From the NCBI GenBank assembly GCA_025965495.1, contig JAOPWW010000339.1:1-30174 (forward strand): a stretch of 30,174 bases of DNA. The letters run 5' to 3'. Positions 30,121-30,174 of this stretch are shown piece by piece. Position 1 is the first letter of the stretch, and each line of letters starts with the position of its first letter. The translations under genes were made by a program, and so were the position numbers. The stretch comes from Frankiales bacterium. Lineage in GTDB: Bacteria; Actinomycetota; Actinomycetes; Mycobacteriales; SCTD01. The notes beneath the pieces were generated by a model, which was given only the letters and a program-made list of their open reading frames with translations, had not been told where the DNA came from and did not search any database.

Positions 30121-30174
30121 CGGCCCCCCGCCACCACGAGGACGTGCTCGACCCGCAGGCCGTCGAGGCCGGCG
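30117..30174 (+). CDS. Start of the next mce-operon gene (partial)
   Basis: ATG overlaps the transporter stop as ATGA, and 19 codons follow before the window ends (MTAPRHHEDVLDPQAVEAG). The polar start resembles the cytoplasmic N-termini of Mce-associated membrane proteins often found downstream of mce genes, but too little is visible to assign it. Confidence 0.55.
   Translation, partial: MTAPRHHEDVLDPQAVEAG

Noticed and set aside
1..30174. tRNA, rRNA, CRISPR arrays, insertion sequences, integrases or att-like repeats
   Set aside because: No cloverleaf, repeat-spacer pattern, transposase motif or terminal repeats were recognised. Composition is even along the window, giving no sign of a recent mobile island.

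Overview
The window comes from a high-GC Actinomycetota genome. GC is roughly 70% or more by eye, there are many GTG starts and one TTG start, and most gene junctions are 4-base ATGA or GTGA overlaps. Actinobacterial family markers are present: a six-gene mce operon and a probable F420-type luciferase-like oxidoreductase. The genus cannot be fixed from sequence alone. Nearly all of the window is coding. No gene-free stretch exceeds 300 bases; the longest gaps (4644-4813, 11278-11412, 13533-13656, 16936-17048) are the promoter regions annotated below.

Region 1 (1-4661) is a plus-strand acyl-CoA degradation operon. It holds the tail of an upstream gene, an acyl-CoA dehydrogenase, an HMG-CoA lyase, two tandem crotonase-fold enzymes and a double-hotdog thioesterase, and it ends at a 7-bp hairpin. 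Region 2 (4692-9715) has its own promoter and encodes an acyl-CoA synthetase, a luciferase-like oxidoreductase, a 2,4-dienoyl-CoA-reductase-like SDR and an FAD-dependent oxidoreductase. A 12-bp hairpin separates it from the convergent minus-strand acyl-CoA synthetase (9727-11277). Region 3 is the divergent pair to that gene: a long-chain-type acyl-CoA dehydrogenase and a nitronate-monooxygenase-family flavoprotein (11413-13532).

Region 4 (13607-16935) is a tightly overlapped four-gene cassette. It encodes a NarL-type response regulator, a soluble histidine kinase, an ABC-type nucleotide-binding protein whose Q-loop, signature, Walker B and H-loop residues are altered, and a small membrane protein. 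Region 5 (17017-30174) is an mce lipid-import operon: two YrbE permeases (the first with an unusual 130-residue N-terminal extension), an intact MceG/Mkl-type ATPase, six MCE proteins, an RND/MMPL transporter, and the start of a further gene cut by the window edge.

The regions appear linked. A near-palindrome of the FadR/GntR type, (A/T)GGTC(A/G)GACC(A/T), occurs in three promoter regions: that of the acyl-CoA synthetase, the divergent synthetase/dehydrogenase promoter, and that of the two-component cassette just before mce. The simplest reading is a lipid-responsive regulon in which imported lipid (Mce), activation (two synthetases), beta-oxidation and a mce-adjacent signalling cassette are co-controlled. 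The most novel candidate is the two-component system/degenerate-ATPase/membrane-protein cassette; its connection to Mce is an inference from position and the shared operator.
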